From contig NZ_AQUZ01000001.1 in the NCBI RefSeq assembly GCF_000372465.1, forward strand, positions 248,001 to 312,000: a stretch of DNA of 64,000 nt, given 5' to 3'. Within the stretch, counting starts at the first letter, position 1. Each line of letters starts with the position of its first letter. This DNA is from Kribbella catacumbae DSM 19601. GTDB lineage: Bacteria; Actinomycetota; Actinomycetes; Propionibacteriales; Kribbellaceae. The notes beneath the pieces were generated by a model, which did no database searches, was not told the origin of the DNA, and worked only from the letters and a program-made list of their open reading frames with translations. A program made the position numbers and the translations under genes. Shown piece after piece: positions 41,888-60,929 of the stretch.

Positions 41888-43717
41888 ATGATCCGGTTCC
41901 AACTACTCGGCCCGATCGAGGTGACTCGCAACGGTCAACGGCTCGCGCTCGGCGGATCCAAGATCCAGACCGTACTGGCAACGTTGTTGCTGTCGCGGAA
42001 CAGGGTCGTGTCGGACTCGACCTTCTCGGAGATGCTCTGGCGGGGCGAGCTCCCGAGCACCTCGAACGCGCAGATCCAAACGTATGTGTCCCGGCTCCGC
42101 AGCCAGCTCGGCCCTCAGGTCGAGCTGGTCCGCCAGCGTGGTGGCTACCTACTGCGCGCTCCGGAGGCGTGGGTGGACCTCGACGAGTTCAGGGCTCACT
42201 CCGCCACCGGGCACGCCGCGCTCGAGGCCGAGCGGCACACCGATGCGGTGACCGCCCTACGGTCCGCCCAGGCCCTGTGGCGCGGCCACGCCCTAGTGGG
42301 TGCCACTGAGTATCTGACCGAGGTCGAGCAGCCCCGGCTGGAGGAGGCACGGCTGGCCGCGAGCGAGGCGCTGATGACCGCCGAACTTGCCTGTGGCAAC
42401 CATCATCGAGTGGTGTCCGAGCTGACTGCGATGGTCAGCCGGCACCCACTGCGCGAGAACGTCCGCGGGCTTTCCATGCTCGCGCTCTACCGCTGCGGGC
42501 GGCAGGCAGAGGCGCTGGCGACGTTCGACGCCTGCCGCCGGCACCTGGCCGAGGAGCTGGGTATCGACCCGCGGGACGAGCTGAAGGCGCTGCGCCAGGC
42601 GATCCTGGAACAGGACCCGACGCTGGCCGCGCCTGCGGTCATCATCGAGGTGACCGGTCGTCCGTCCAGCCAGCCACCGGCGCAGCTGCCACCCGCTCCG
42701 TCCGACTTCACCGGCCGGACGAGCGAGTTGCAGGAGCTCGACGCCGTACTACGCCCTGGCGGGGGTACGGCGGCCGTCGTCGGGTTGGCCGGCACCGGCA
42801 AGACTGCCCTCGCACTACGGGTGGCTCACGCCGTGCGGGACGAGTTCCCGGACGGGCAGCTGTATCTCGACCTGGCCGGAAGTACGACCGACCCGATGGA
42901 GCCCACGACCGCCTTCGCGACGCTGTTGCGCTTGCTCGGGGTGCTCGACGCCGAACTGCCGTCCGAGGTGGCGGAGCTTGCCCGGCTGTTCCGTCAGTTC
43001 GCAGCCGAGCGCCGGCTGCTGGTCGTACTGGACGACGTGGCGGACGAATCGCAGGTTCGTGCGCTGCTGCCGGGTGGCACCAGGACCAGCGTGCTGATGA
43101 CCTCGCGGCGCCGGCTGACGGCGCTGGAGGGAACCACTTGGATCGGACTGCGTGGATTCACCTCGGCCGAGGCGGAGTCGTTGCTGCAGGCGCTGTCCGG
43201 TCAGGTCGACCCGGTCACCACAAGAAAGTTGCTCGCAGCAACAGATCGGTTGCCTTTGGCCGTCCGGGTGCTCGGCGCCCGGCTGGCCGCGAACCCCGAC
43301 CTGACCGTACGGCAGGTCACTGCGCGGCTCACCGACGAGCCGTTCGGTCAGCTGCGGCTCGGTGATCTCGACGTGGGCGCCAGGATCGAGGCGAGCTACG
43401 CAGGGCTTTCACCAGACCGGCGCCGGGCGCTGCGGCTGCTGTCACTCGGTTTGGCCGACCCCTTCTCGGTCTGGCAGGCCGCCGTCTTGCTCAACGCCTC
43501 CCTGGTGTCCGCGCACGAGCTGCTCAACGGGCTCGCGGACCGGCACCTCGCCGAGCTGACCGGCGACCGGACCGGCCGGCTCGACCTGTACTCGATCCAC
43601 CCGCTGGTACGGGCGTACGCCCGTGACCGTGCCTTCGCCGAGGACCCCCCGCACGAACGGAGCGCGGCGCTCGAGCGGATCCACCAGGGCTCCCGGCTCT
43701 GGAACCCCGCCGCCTGA
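41888..43717 (+). CDS. SARP-family activator with BTAD and NB-ARC ATPase domains
   Basis: A 609-aa AfsR/DnrI-type regulator. N-terminal OmpR-like winged helix 1-95 (IRFQLLGPIEVTRNGQRLAL, QIQTYVSRLRSQLG), bacterial transcriptional activator domain 100-245 (WVDLDEFRAHSATGHAAL, EELGIDPRDELKAL), then an NB-ARC-like ATPase from about 275 with Walker A VGLAGTGKTAL and Walker B RRLLVVLDDV. There is no C-terminal TPR block, so it is shorter than AfsR. SARPs activate adjacent secondary-metabolite genes; it probably drives the NRPS cluster. The small peptide upstream and amidase downstream (17-bp gap) share its operon. Confidence 0.9.
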   Translation: MIRFQLLGPIEVTRNGQRLALGGSKIQTVLATLLLSRNRVVSDSTFSEMLWRGELPSTSNAQIQTYVSRLRSQLGPQVELVRQRGGYLLRAPEAWVDLDEFRAHSATGHAALEAERHTDAVTALRSAQALWRGHALVGATEYLTEVEQPRLEEARLAASEALMTAELACGNHHRVVSELTAMVSRHPLRENVRGLSMLALYRCGRQAEALATFDACRRHLAEELGIDPRDELKALRQAILEQDPTLAAPAVIIEVTGRPSSQPPAQLPPAPSDFTGRTSELQELDAVLRPGGGTAAVVGLAGTGKTALALRVAHAVRDEFPDGQLYLDLAGSTTDPMEPTTAFATLLRLLGVLDAELPSEVAELARLFRQFAAERRLLVVLDDVADESQVRALLPGGTRTSVLMTSRRRLTALEGTTWIGLRGFTSAEAESLLQALSGQVDPVTTRKLLAATDRLPLAVRVLGARLAANPDLTVRQVTARLTDEPFGQLRLGDLDVGARIEASYAGLSPDRRRALRLLSLGLADPFSVWQAAVLLNASLVSAHELLNGLADRHLAELTGDRTGRLDLYSIHPLVRAYARDRAFAEDPPHERSAALERIHQGSRLWNPAA

Positions 43718-43734
43718 CGACCGAACGGACGCCG

Positions 43735-44847
43735 ATGACCACCTGGTTGCACCGCTTCAGCACGCCCCCTTCCGTCGGCTCAGCCGGTTCACGAGTGGCA
43801 GTGAAGGACGCGATCGACGTGGCCGGCGTCCCCACCACCGCGGGTTGTCCCGCCGTCGGGGATCATGCCGAACCAGCCGTGGTCGACGCGCCGGTGGTCG
43901 CACGGATCCGGGCGGGCGGTGGCGTAGTCGTCGGCAAGACCAACCTGACCGAGCTCTGCCGGCCGCCGGACGGAGTGAACCCGTGGACCGGTACAGCGCG
44001 CAACCCGCTCGACCGCAAGCTCGTGCCCGGCGGCTCGTCCAGCGGTTCGGGCGTCGCCGTGGCGGCGGGTGAGGCCGACCTAGCGATCGCCACCGACACG
44101 GGTGGCTCGAGCCGAATCCCTGCGGCCTGCTGCGGCGTCGCCGGACTGAAGACGACGGCTGGCCGGCTCCCGCTCGACGGGGTGTTCCCGTACGCGCCCT
44201 CGCTCGACGTGGTCGGCGTGCTCGCCCGCGGGGCGGAAGGGCTGGGGCAGGCGATGAGTCTGCTCGAGCCCGGGTTCGCTCCGGCGCCGTACGCGGGCCG
44301 GATCGGGCGGCTACGGATGCCGGAGATCAGCATCGATCCGGTGGTCGACCATGCCGTCGACGCCGCCCTGGCCCGGTCGGGTTACGAGGTGGTCGACGTG
44401 CCGCTGACCGGCTGGTTGCGGGCCGGGGTGGCCGCCGGCCTGATCATCACCGCGGAGGGGCACGTCGCGCACCGGCATCTGCTGGACGGCGGCCGGATGA
44501 GCGACCGGGTCCGGGACTGGATCGAGCGCGGCAAGTATCTCGACGACGAACTGATCGCCGACGCACGTCAGCTGGGACGGGCGTTCCGTGCACAGCTCGA
44601 TGCCAAGCTGGCGGAGTACGGGGTGCTTGCCCTGCCCACGTTGGTGTCGTTGCCGCCGCGGCTCGGTGAGGAAAGCCGCTTCGACTTCCCCGCCTTGACC
44701 GCCCCGCTCAACCTGACCGGCCACCCGGCCGTTGCGATGCCGGTCCCCTTGGCGTCGTCGCCGGTTCCGGCCTCCGTGCAGCTGATCGGCCCGCATCACG
44801 CCGAAGCCCAACTGCTGTCGGTGGCCGCAACTCTTCCAGGCTTGTAA
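43735..44847 (+). CDS. Amidase, amidase-signature family
   Basis: A 370-aa amidase, short for the family (usually 450-500). The Ser-cisSer-Lys triad is visible: Lys in RVAVKDAIDV, the central Ser in VPGGSSSGSGVAVAAG, and the nucleophile Ser in TDTGGSSRIPAACCG. It starts 17 bp after the SARP stop, so it is in the same transcript. In the NRPS context it could hydrolyse an amide of a building block or the product, possibly deacylation or Asn/carbamoyl amide removal (inference). Confidence 0.85.
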   Translation: MTTWLHRFSTPPSVGSAGSRVAVKDAIDVAGVPTTAGCPAVGDHAEPAVVDAPVVARIRAGGGVVVGKTNLTELCRPPDGVNPWTGTARNPLDRKLVPGGSSSGSGVAVAAGEADLAIATDTGGSSRIPAACCGVAGLKTTAGRLPLDGVFPYAPSLDVVGVLARGAEGLGQAMSLLEPGFAPAPYAGRIGRLRMPEISIDPVVDHAVDAALARSGYEVVDVPLTGWLRAGVAAGLIITAEGHVAHRHLLDGGRMSDRVRDWIERGKYLDDELIADARQLGRAFRAQLDAKLAEYGVLALPTLVSLPPRLGEESRFDFPALTAPLNLTGHPAVAMPVPLASSPVPASVQLIGPHHAEAQLLSVAATLPGL

Positions 44848-44852
44848 GACAC

Positions 44853-44881
44853 GGGCGGGCCCCGCTGCTACGGGGCCGCCC
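44853..44881. terminator. Bidirectional hairpin between convergent amidase and dioxygenase genes
   Basis: GGGCGGGCCCCG (44853-44864), loop CTGCTA, CGGGGCCGCCC (44871-44881): an 11-bp GC stem with one bulged G. It fills the 45-bp gap between two converging stop codons. Confidence 0.75.
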
Positions 44882-44892
44882 GCGTCGGCTAA

Positions 44893-45855
44893 CTACCGCA
44901 CCAGTACGTGAGCGTCCTGCGGCCGAAGGTCACGGGACGCTCGCAGGTCGCGGAGCGAGAAGGTGCGCTGCAGCCACCGGTCCAGCCCGTCGTACCGCGG
45001 CGTGAAGCTGGTACGGCCGTGTACGGCGACCCGGTTGTCCACGATCGCCAGGTCGCCCGGCTCCAGGTAGATCGTGGCAGCGGTTGCCGCCAGCACCGTC
45101 TGCAGCTCGAGCATCGCCTGCTCCGCCTCCGCTCCGAGCGGCTTGGTCGCGGCGAAGTCGACCAGCAGATCCGGGTCGTCGGGGGCACCGGTGAGGATGC
45201 TGTGCGGTGCTGACTGGTCGCCCTCGGCACCGAACGACGGCGGCGGCGCGGTGATGTAGTCCGGCCGGAACAACGCCTCCACGCACTCCTTGCCGAGCTT
45301 GCTGAGCGCAGTACGGATGCAGGCGACCCGCAGGCCGGCCACCTTCTCGTGATCTGCCCGCAGGCAGAGCAGCAGTACGTAGTCGGGTTTGTGCGGGTGA
45401 AACGCGTTCTCGTTGTGGAACGACAGCAGTACAGAGCCTTCGTTGCCCTGGAACTGCTCGTTGCCCGGCACCGGTACGACGTCGTGCACCAACGCGCCCG
45501 ACTTCTCGGCCAGGTAGGCCGCTGGGTCGCCGAGCCCGCTGGCGACCAGGGTCAGCAGAGCGGCGGGAACCGTTCCCTCCTTCTGCACCGACCCGCTTAC
45601 GGCCGGGGTGTCCGGTACGGCCCGCTCGTCCACCGGCAGGCCACGGACGAGCATCGAACCGGTCTCGCCTGAATCGCGGCGGAACCGGGCCAGCGTCTTG
45701 CGCAGACTGGCCGGCAGATCGTGGTACCCGGCGGCCGCGGCCTCCACCCAGGAGTGGGAGTTGACCCAGCCGTCACCGGCCGAGACGACACCGCGGGCGA
45801 CCAACTCGGCCATCTCGCGTTCGTCGGGTGCCAGCTCGAGCATCATTGAGTTCAT
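44893..45855 (-). CDS. Clavaminate-synthase-like Fe(II)/2-oxoglutarate hydroxylase (AsnO/VioC type)
   Basis: A 320-aa dioxygenase of the family that hydroxylates free amino acids at the beta carbon (AsnO, VioC, OrfP). The iron motif HxE is in SFHNENAFHPHKPDYV (AsnO/VioC-type spacing) and the distal His in NRVAVHGRTSF, followed by RWLQRTF with the 2-oxoglutarate Arg. A GAAGGAG site precedes the ATG. It is encoded just after the NRPS whose second A domain is predicted to activate Asn, so L-Asn to beta-hydroxy-Asn is the best guess. Arg cannot be excluded from sequence. Confidence 0.85.
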   Translation of the reverse strand: MNSMMLELAPDEREMAELVARGVVSAGDGWVNSHSWVEAAAAGYHDLPASLRKTLARFRRDSGETGSMLVRGLPVDERAVPDTPAVSGSVQKEGTVPAALLTLVASGLGDPAAYLAEKSGALVHDVVPVPGNEQFQGNEGSVLLSFHNENAFHPHKPDYVLLLCLRADHEKVAGLRVACIRTALSKLGKECVEALFRPDYITAPPPSFGAEGDQSAPHSILTGAPDDPDLLVDFAATKPLGAEAEQAMLELQTVLAATAATIYLEPGDLAIVDNRVAVHGRTSFTPRYDGLDRWLQRTFSLRDLRASRDLRPQDAHVLVR

Positions 45856-45875
45856 CTTCGTGCTCCTTCGGATGT

Positions 45876-45894
45876 CCAGCTGTTCTGCAGCTGG
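45876..45894. other. Small hairpin between the NRPS stop and the hydroxylase start
   Basis: CCAGCTG (45876-45882), loop TTCTG, CAGCTGG (45888-45894), a perfect 7-bp stem in the 49-bp gap. It could partly terminate the long NRPS transcript or stabilise its 3' end. Confidence 0.4.
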
Positions 45895-45904
45895 TGCGTT
45901 CGAG

Positions 45905-55711
<9,807 letters not shown>

Positions 55712-55780
55712 CGCACGATCGGGTGGCGCACCTTCGACGGAAGGGCGGAGACGGATGGTGGCTACTGCGGGACTTTCAGG

Positions 55781-55978
55781 TCAGCGGACGCTCGCGGGCC
55801 GCAGGTCGGTCCACGTCCGGTTGATGTAGTCCAGACACTGGGCCCGGCTGGTCCGGTCCAGCGCGACCTGCCAGCCGGCCGGCACCGCGGCGAACTCGGG
55901 CCACAGCGAGTACTGGTCCTCCTCGTTGCGCAGCACCAGGTAGCCGGCGGTGTCGTCCTCGAACGGGTTGGTGCTCAC
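55781..55978 (-). CDS. MbtH-like protein
   Basis: A 65-aa MbtH-family chaperone that binds A domains and supports their folding and activity. [34 protein letters not shown] and [14 protein letters not shown] contain the conserved Trp, Ser-Leu-Trp-Pro and Pro-x-GW residues. The GTG start at 55,978 has a GAGGGAG site and overlaps the thioesterase stop (GTGA); the longer frame to 56,170 is not homologous. It lies 69 bp before the NRPS. Confidence 0.93.
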   Translation of the reverse strand: MSTNPFEDDTAGYLVLRNEEDQYSLWPEFAAVPAGWQVALDRTSRAQCLDYINRTWTDLRPASVR

Positions 55979-56712
55979 GGGTGTGCTCCCTCGGTGGTGA
56001 CGGTTCGGGTGATCAGCTCGATGACCTGTTCGGGCACCTGCTCGGTGTAGAAGTGACCGCCGGGCAACTCCTCGACCGTGATGCCGGCGACTGTGTGCCG
56101 GGCCCACTCGGCCGCATCCCGGACACCGAACGTGTGGTCGTCCGAACCGGCCAGCACGGTGATCGGGCACTCCAGCCGGGCGCCCGGGTGGTACTCATAG
56201 GACTCCATCAACTGGAAGTCCGCCCGCAGCATCGGCATCGCCAGCTCGCGCAGCTCCGGGATGTCCAGCAGCCGGCCGCCGGCTCCACCGAGGTCGCGGA
56301 TATAGGCCATCACCTCGTCCTCGGAGTCGAAGGTCAGTCCTAACCGGGTGGCCACGGCGGGCGCGGTCCGGGCGGAGGCGAACAGCCGCACCGGCCCGCG
56401 GCCGAGGAGTGACATCCGGCGCGCGGCCTCGAGCGCGACCGTCGCGCCCATGCTGTGGCCGAAGTACACGGTCGGGCCGTCGAGCCGCGGCAGCTCCGCG
56501 GCGATCCCCTCGACCAACTGGTCGAAGTTCGTCAGCGGCTCCTCGTGGAACCGGTCCTGACGGCCCGGGTACTGCACCGCGACCAGCTCGATCCGCTCGG
56601 GCAGCAGCGCCGCCCACTCGCGGTACGCGCTGGCGGCCCCGCCGGCGTGCGGGAAGCACACCAGCCGGAGCTCGGCCCCAGGGCGGGGCAGGTAGGTACG
56701 AAACCAGCTCAC
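55975..56712 (-). CDS. Type II thioesterase
   Basis: A 245-aa alpha/beta-hydrolase of the GrsT/RifR type that removes mis-primed groups from carrier domains. [13 protein letters not shown] is the N-terminal signature, GHSMGA carries the nucleophile Ser, GSDDHTF the Asp region, and [10 protein letters not shown] the His. GTG start with a GGAG site, 3 bp after the dioxygenase stop. It may also edit the carrier loaded by the altered A domain (inference). Confidence 0.9.
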   Translation of the reverse strand: MSWFRTYLPRPGAELRLVCFPHAGGAASAYREWAALLPERIELVAVQYPGRQDRFHEEPLTNFDQLVEGIAAELPRLDGPTVYFGHSMGATVALEAARRMSLLGRGPVRLFASARTAPAVATRLGLTFDSEDEVMAYIRDLGGAGGRLLDIPELRELAMPMLRADFQLMESYEYHPGARLECPITVLAGSDDHTFGVRDAAEWARHTVAGITVEELPGGHFYTEQVPEQVIELITRTVTTEGAHP

Positions 56713-56715
56713 CGG

Positions 56716-57669
56716 TCAGACTCCGGCAGGGACCGGCCGGTACGCCTCGGCCATCGCGACGGCGATCTTGCGATCGCCGGTGAACGGCTCGCGGGCGTGG
56801 GCGGCCAGCATGTTGTCCACCAGCAGCAGGTCGTCCTGCTGCCAGTCGAACCGGGTCCACTCCTTGCGGTACACCGACCGCAGATGGTCCATCACGTCGT
56901 CGGGGATCTGGCCGCCGTCACCGTAGTACGTGTTGGTCGGCAGCTCGTCCTCGCCGAGGAAGGCCAGCAGCCCCTCACGGATCGAGGCCGGCAGGGTGGT
57001 GTTGTGGAAGAACGTGATGTGGTTGAACCAGACCGTCTCGCCGGTGCCGGGGTGCACATGGATCGGCTCCCGGACGGCCCTGGTGCGTAGCCCGCCATCG
57101 CCGATCCACTCGAACTTCAGGTCGTTCTGCGCGCAGTACGCCTCGACCTCGGCCCGGTTCTCGGTGTTGAACACGTGCTGCCAGGCGACCCCGAAGTCCT
57201 CGTGGAAGTTCCGCTCCACCATCCACTTGCGCCGGGCGAACTCCTCGCGGACTCCCCTGTCGATCGCGTCGTACACGCGCCGGATGTCGGCCAGCGGGGT
57301 CGCGCCCTGGGTCTGCGGGGCCTGGTCGCAGTAGAAGAAGAGCAGCCGCGGCCAGCCGGCCTGGTAGGAGTTCTCGTTGTGCAGGAAGATCTCCTCGGTC
57401 GGCGGGTAGTCGGTCGAGGTGTAGACGTTGCCCTTGATCGAGCGGCGCGGCGACGAGCGCTCGGCGTACTTCAGCGGCTCACCGGACAGGGCGCGAACGG
57501 CCGCCTCCATCCCTTCGACGCCGCCGACGCGGCAGTTGCGCAGCAGTACCGCGCCGTGCTCGGCCAGCAGGGTGCGGATCTGGGCGCCGTCGGCGGTGAA
57601 CCGCTCGACGATGTCCGGGCCGGCGGAGCCGCCGTCGATCACGTGCGGCAGGGTGCGGTCAGTGCTCAT
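56716..57669 (-). CDS. TauD/SyrP-like Fe(II)/2-oxoglutarate dioxygenase 1
   Basis: A 317-aa dioxygenase. The HxE motif is in EEIFLHNENSYQ, SIKGNVYTSTDYPP upstream is typical of SyrP-like proteins, and the distal His is in DNMLAAHAREPF, followed by the 2-oxoglutarate-binding Arg near RKIAVAMAEAYRP. SyrP-type enzymes hydroxylate carrier-bound Asp or other residues. A GAGGAG site precedes the ATG. It and the next gene are 28 bp apart and share architecture, suggesting duplication. Confidence 0.87.
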   Translation of the reverse strand: MSTDRTLPHVIDGGSAGPDIVERFTADGAQIRTLLAEHGAVLLRNCRVGGVEGMEAAVRALSGEPLKYAERSSPRRSIKGNVYTSTDYPPTEEIFLHNENSYQAGWPRLLFFYCDQAPQTQGATPLADIRRVYDAIDRGVREEFARRKWMVERNFHEDFGVAWQHVFNTENRAEVEAYCAQNDLKFEWIGDGGLRTRAVREPIHVHPGTGETVWFNHITFFHNTTLPASIREGLLAFLGEDELPTNTYYGDGGQIPDDVMDHLRSVYRKEWTRFDWQQDDLLLVDNMLAAHAREPFTGDRKIAVAMAEAYRPVPAGV

Positions 57670-57697
57670 GGGGTTGTCTCCTCGTCGTGGTTCGGGA

Positions 57698-58639
57698 TCA
57701 GGCGGACATCGCGACCAGGACGCGCCGCTTACCCGTGAACGGCCGGCGGCCGTGGCCGACCAGCAGGTTGTCGATCAGCAGCACGTCTCCGGTGACCCAC
57801 TCGACGTCGACCGCGGACTCCAGACCGCGGTCGCGGATCTGTACGGCCCACTCGTCCGGAATCGGCGAACCGTCCGCCAGCGTGACGGCCTGCGGCAGCT
57901 CCTCGGCAGGCATGATCTGGGCCAGCGCCTGGGCGGTCTCGTCGCCCAGCCCGGCCGGGTGCCACTGGTCGGCCTGGTTGAACCAGACCTCAGCATTGGT
58001 TTGCGGATGCTTGATCGTTGCCGGGCGCAACTGCACGATCCGCAGGCCGCCGTCCTCGCGCCACTCGACGCTCGCCTCGGACGCGGCCAGGAACCGTTCG
58101 ACGTCGTCCCGGTCGGACGTCTCGAAGGTGTCCTGCCAGCTCTTGCCCAGGCCCATTCCGCCGTGCAGGTTCTGCAGGTACCGGACGCCGCCGGAGAAGG
58201 CGTCAATGAGCTCGTCGTCGAGCGCGTCCAGCCAGCGGGTGCCGTCCACCAGGGGCGTCGCGCCACCGGTCTCGGCCGCCAGCTGGCAGGAGAACATCAG
58301 CCGCGACGGATAGGCATGCGCGTAGGAAAGTTCGTTGTGCATCGAGATGGTGTACTCGGGCGGGTACTCGGTCGAGGTGTAGAGATTGTCGCCGACCTTG
58401 GTCCGCGGCGAGTTGCCGTGCACGTAGGCGAGCCGCCCGGGCAGCAACAGATCCATCACCGGCTCGAGGTGCGCCTCGTCCACTCCGAAGCCGCGGAACA
58501 CCAGCGCCTTCTCGTCGACCAGCAGCTGGTCCAGATCGGTCCGGTCCCGCAGGTACCGGATCAGGCCGGCAGCAGTGGCCTCGACCCCCGCGTCGGTGGG
58601 CGTGACCACCAGCGGCCGCCACTCCTGTACTGCGCTCAT
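57698..58639 (-). CDS. TauD/SyrP-like Fe(II)/2-oxoglutarate dioxygenase 2
   Basis: A 313-aa paralogue of the previous gene. Iron ligands are in TISMHNELSYAHAYPSR and DNLLVGHGRRPF, with GDNLYTSTEYPPEY upstream. The start ATG at 58,639 has a GGGAGGAA site; the open frame further upstream is not homologous. Divergence from the first copy around the substrate loop (for example ELSYAHAYP versus ENSYQAGWP) suggests a different substrate or carrier domain. Confidence 0.87.
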   Translation of the reverse strand: MSAVQEWRPLVVTPTDAGVEATAAGLIRYLRDRTDLDQLLVDEKALVFRGFGVDEAHLEPVMDLLLPGRLAYVHGNSPRTKVGDNLYTSTEYPPEYTISMHNELSYAHAYPSRLMFSCQLAAETGGATPLVDGTRWLDALDDELIDAFSGGVRYLQNLHGGMGLGKSWQDTFETSDRDDVERFLAASEASVEWREDGGLRIVQLRPATIKHPQTNAEVWFNQADQWHPAGLGDETAQALAQIMPAEELPQAVTLADGSPIPDEWAVQIRDRGLESAVDVEWVTGDVLLIDNLLVGHGRRPFTGKRRVLVAMSA

Positions 58640-58710
58640 CGCCGTTCCTCCCTGGGTAAGCTGCTCCGTCACCTGCCGACCACTCTCACGGCCCCGCCCA
58701 TACTTTTTCC

Positions 58711-59955
58711 TTACTCCGCTTGCCGCTCGTGCGCCGGTACGCCGAAGCGGCGGGCGGCGAGGCCGGCCAGTACTGCGAGTGCCGCCATCGAGCCCGCTGC
58801 GCCGAGGACGGTCACGGAGGTTCCCCAGGCGCCGAGCAGGAGCCCACCGGTCAGTGGGCCGAGCGAATTCGCGCCCGACGTGATCAGCGCACCGACGCTG
58901 GCGGCGCGGCCCTGCATCTCCTCCGGAGTGATCCGGATCTGGTACACGCCGCCGACCACGTTCATCAGCCCGCCGGCCCAGCTCATCGCGGCGAAAACCG
59001 CCGCCAGCACCCACGGCTCGGAGAAGAAGGCGATCGACGGGATCAGCAGCATCCGCAGTACGAGCGTGCCGACGAACAACGTGCCCAACCCGAAACGTGC
59101 CATGAACCACGACCCGCACAACGCTCCGAGCAGTCCGCCGACGCCGGTGGCGACGCCGATCAGGCCGATCGTCGTGACGGCTCCCCCGCTCTCCTTGATG
59201 ATCAGGATCATCGCGAGAGTCAGGACCTGGCTGATGATGTTCGTACCGGAGATCACCACCAGTGCGCTGCGCAGCAGCTTCTGGTCGCGCATCCAGCGCA
59301 GCCCCGCGACCAGTTCGCCGCCGAGACTCGCGCGCTTCCGGCGGCGTACCTGCTGAAAAGGGGTTCGGATCGCCAGCAGGGTGAGGATCGACAGCGCGTG
59401 CCCGATCACGGTGACGCAGAACGGCATCCACGACGCGAACGACAGCAGCACGGTCGAGATCGGCTGGCCGAGCAGCCCGGCCCCCTTGCTGCGGGCCTCG
59501 TTCTGCGACAGTGCGGCCGACAGATGCGACGGGTGGACGACGGCGCGGACGGCGGCCCGCTCACTGAGCTGGTAACAAACCGACGCGCTGCCCGCCAGGA
59601 AGGCGGCGATCAACAGATGTGGCAGTGTCAGCCGCCAGATCAGCAACGCCGCCAGCACACTGGCGATGGCGGTCAACCCGATCAGGTCCGAGCAGATCAT
59701 CACCTTCTTGCGGTCCCACCGGTCCACCAGGACGCCGGCCGGGAGCTGGACCACCAGTTGCGGCAACAGCGCGGCGAAGCCGACCAGTCCGGCCCGCTCC
59801 GCCGAGCCGCCGTCGAAGATGACCAGCAGCGGCCAGGCGATCGAGCAGACCCGCATTCCGAGGATCGAGAACGCGGCGCCGGACCAGAGCAGCCCGAAGT
59901 CGCGGTTCCGCCACAACGGGGCCGGCCGGGGCTCGGTTTCAGCCGCGACGGTCAC
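58711..59955 (-). CDS. MFS transporter (probable product exporter)
   Basis: A 414-aa major facilitator of the EntS/MFS_3 type, about 12 helices, with LLWSGAAFSILGMRV at the start and the loop VDRWDRKKVMICSD after helix 2. A GTG at 59,955 was chosen with a weak GGGGAT site. An in-frame GTG at 60,000 would overlap the carbamoyltransferase gene by 17 nt. Location in the NRPS operon suggests peptide export. Confidence 0.85.
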   Translation of the reverse strand: MTVAAETEPRPAPLWRNRDFGLLWSGAAFSILGMRVCSIAWPLLVIFDGGSAERAGLVGFAALLPQLVVQLPAGVLVDRWDRKKVMICSDLIGLTAIASVLAALLIWRLTLPHLLIAAFLAGSASVCYQLSERAAVRAVVHPSHLSAALSQNEARSKGAGLLGQPISTVLLSFASWMPFCVTVIGHALSILTLLAIRTPFQQVRRRKRASLGGELVAGLRWMRDQKLLRSALVVISGTNIISQVLTLAMILIIKESGGAVTTIGLIGVATGVGGLLGALCGSWFMARFGLGTLFVGTLVLRMLLIPSIAFFSEPWVLAAVFAAMSWAGGLMNVVGGVYQIRITPEEMQGRAASVGALITSGANSLGPLTGGLLLGAWGTSVTVLGAAGSMAALAVLAGLAARRFGVPAHERQAE

Positions 59956-59983
59956 GCCACGATCCCCGGCCCGGTCGGAACCC

Positions 59984-60916
59984 TCAACCCGTGATCCCAC
60001 GACGGCACCAGTCCAGTACGGCCATCGCGCCGTGCAGCTTGTTCTCCGCCTGGTCGAAGGCGATGCTCGCCGGACCGTCCAGCACCTCGGCGGTCACCTC
60101 CTCGCCGCGGTGGGCGGGAAGGTCGTGCAGGAACACGGCCTTCGGGTGGTCCTGCCACAGCGCCGCGGTCACCTGGAACGGCGCGAACACGTCCCGCCAG
60201 TTCGGGTCCGGCTTCGCCGTCCCGGTGGTCTGCCAGCGGGTGGTGTAGATCGCGTCGAGGTTCGGCGGCAGGTCGGCCATGTCGTGCCGCTCGACCAGTG
60301 TCGAACCGCAGCGTTCCGCATGGGCCGCCGCCCGCGCGGCGACGTCGGGGTCCAGCCCGTACCCGGCCGGAGTCCGCAGCTCGAGGTGCACCCCGGGGTA
60401 CCGGGTGATGGCGAGCGCGATCGACGCGGCCGAGTTGTTGCCCTCCCCCACGTACAGAACCCGGAGTTGCTCGATCTTGCCGAACCGGCGTTGCAGCGTG
60501 ACCAGGTCGGTGACCGCCTGGGTGGGATGTTCGACCGCGCTCATCGCGTTGATCACCGACATCCGGTCCTGCGACGCCCAGCCGCGCAGTTCGGCCGGGT
60601 CGCCGGAGGTCCGGGCGACCAGCACGTCGAGCATCCGGGAGAACACCTTGCCGGTGTCCTCGGTGGTCTCGCCGGTGTTGAGCTGCAGGTCGTCGGGACC
60701 GTAGGCGATGATCTGGGCGCCGAGCCGCAGCGCGCCCGCCGAGAACGCCGTCCGGGTCCGGGTCGAGGTCTTGCGGAAGTAGATGCCGGCGAGCTGCCCG
60801 GCCAGCGGCCGGTCCAGCACCGCCCGGCCGGACGAGAACTCGTCGCCGCGGCCGACGACGTACCGCAGGTCCTCGTCGGTCAGGTCGTCGGTCGAGATCA
60901 GGTGTCGAGCGGTCAT
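59984..60916 (-). CDS. Ornithine/aspartate-type carbamoyltransferase
   Basis: A 310-aa transcarbamoylase. The carbamoyl-phosphate loop STRTRTAF, HPTQAVTDL and the C-terminal DLPAHRGEEV (HCLP position in ArgF; here LHDLPAHRG) are visible. Aromatic/acidic substrate-loop residues differ from canonical ArgF, so the acceptor may not be ornithine. In an NRPS operon it probably makes citrulline or a ureido group on a building block or product, as VioL-type enzymes do in viomycin-like pathways (established for those). A GGTAGGAG site precedes the ATG, 13 bp after the upstream NRPS. Confidence 0.85.
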   Translation of the reverse strand: MTARHLISTDDLTDEDLRYVVGRGDEFSSGRAVLDRPLAGQLAGIYFRKTSTRTRTAFSAGALRLGAQIIAYGPDDLQLNTGETTEDTGKVFSRMLDVLVARTSGDPAELRGWASQDRMSVINAMSAVEHPTQAVTDLVTLQRRFGKIEQLRVLYVGEGNNSAASIALAITRYPGVHLELRTPAGYGLDPDVAARAAAHAERCGSTLVERHDMADLPPNLDAIYTTRWQTTGTAKPDPNWRDVFAPFQVTAALWQDHPKAVFLHDLPAHRGEEVTAEVLDGPASIAFDQAENKLHGAMAVLDWCRRGITG

Positions 60917-60929
60917 CGGGGTCTCCTAC

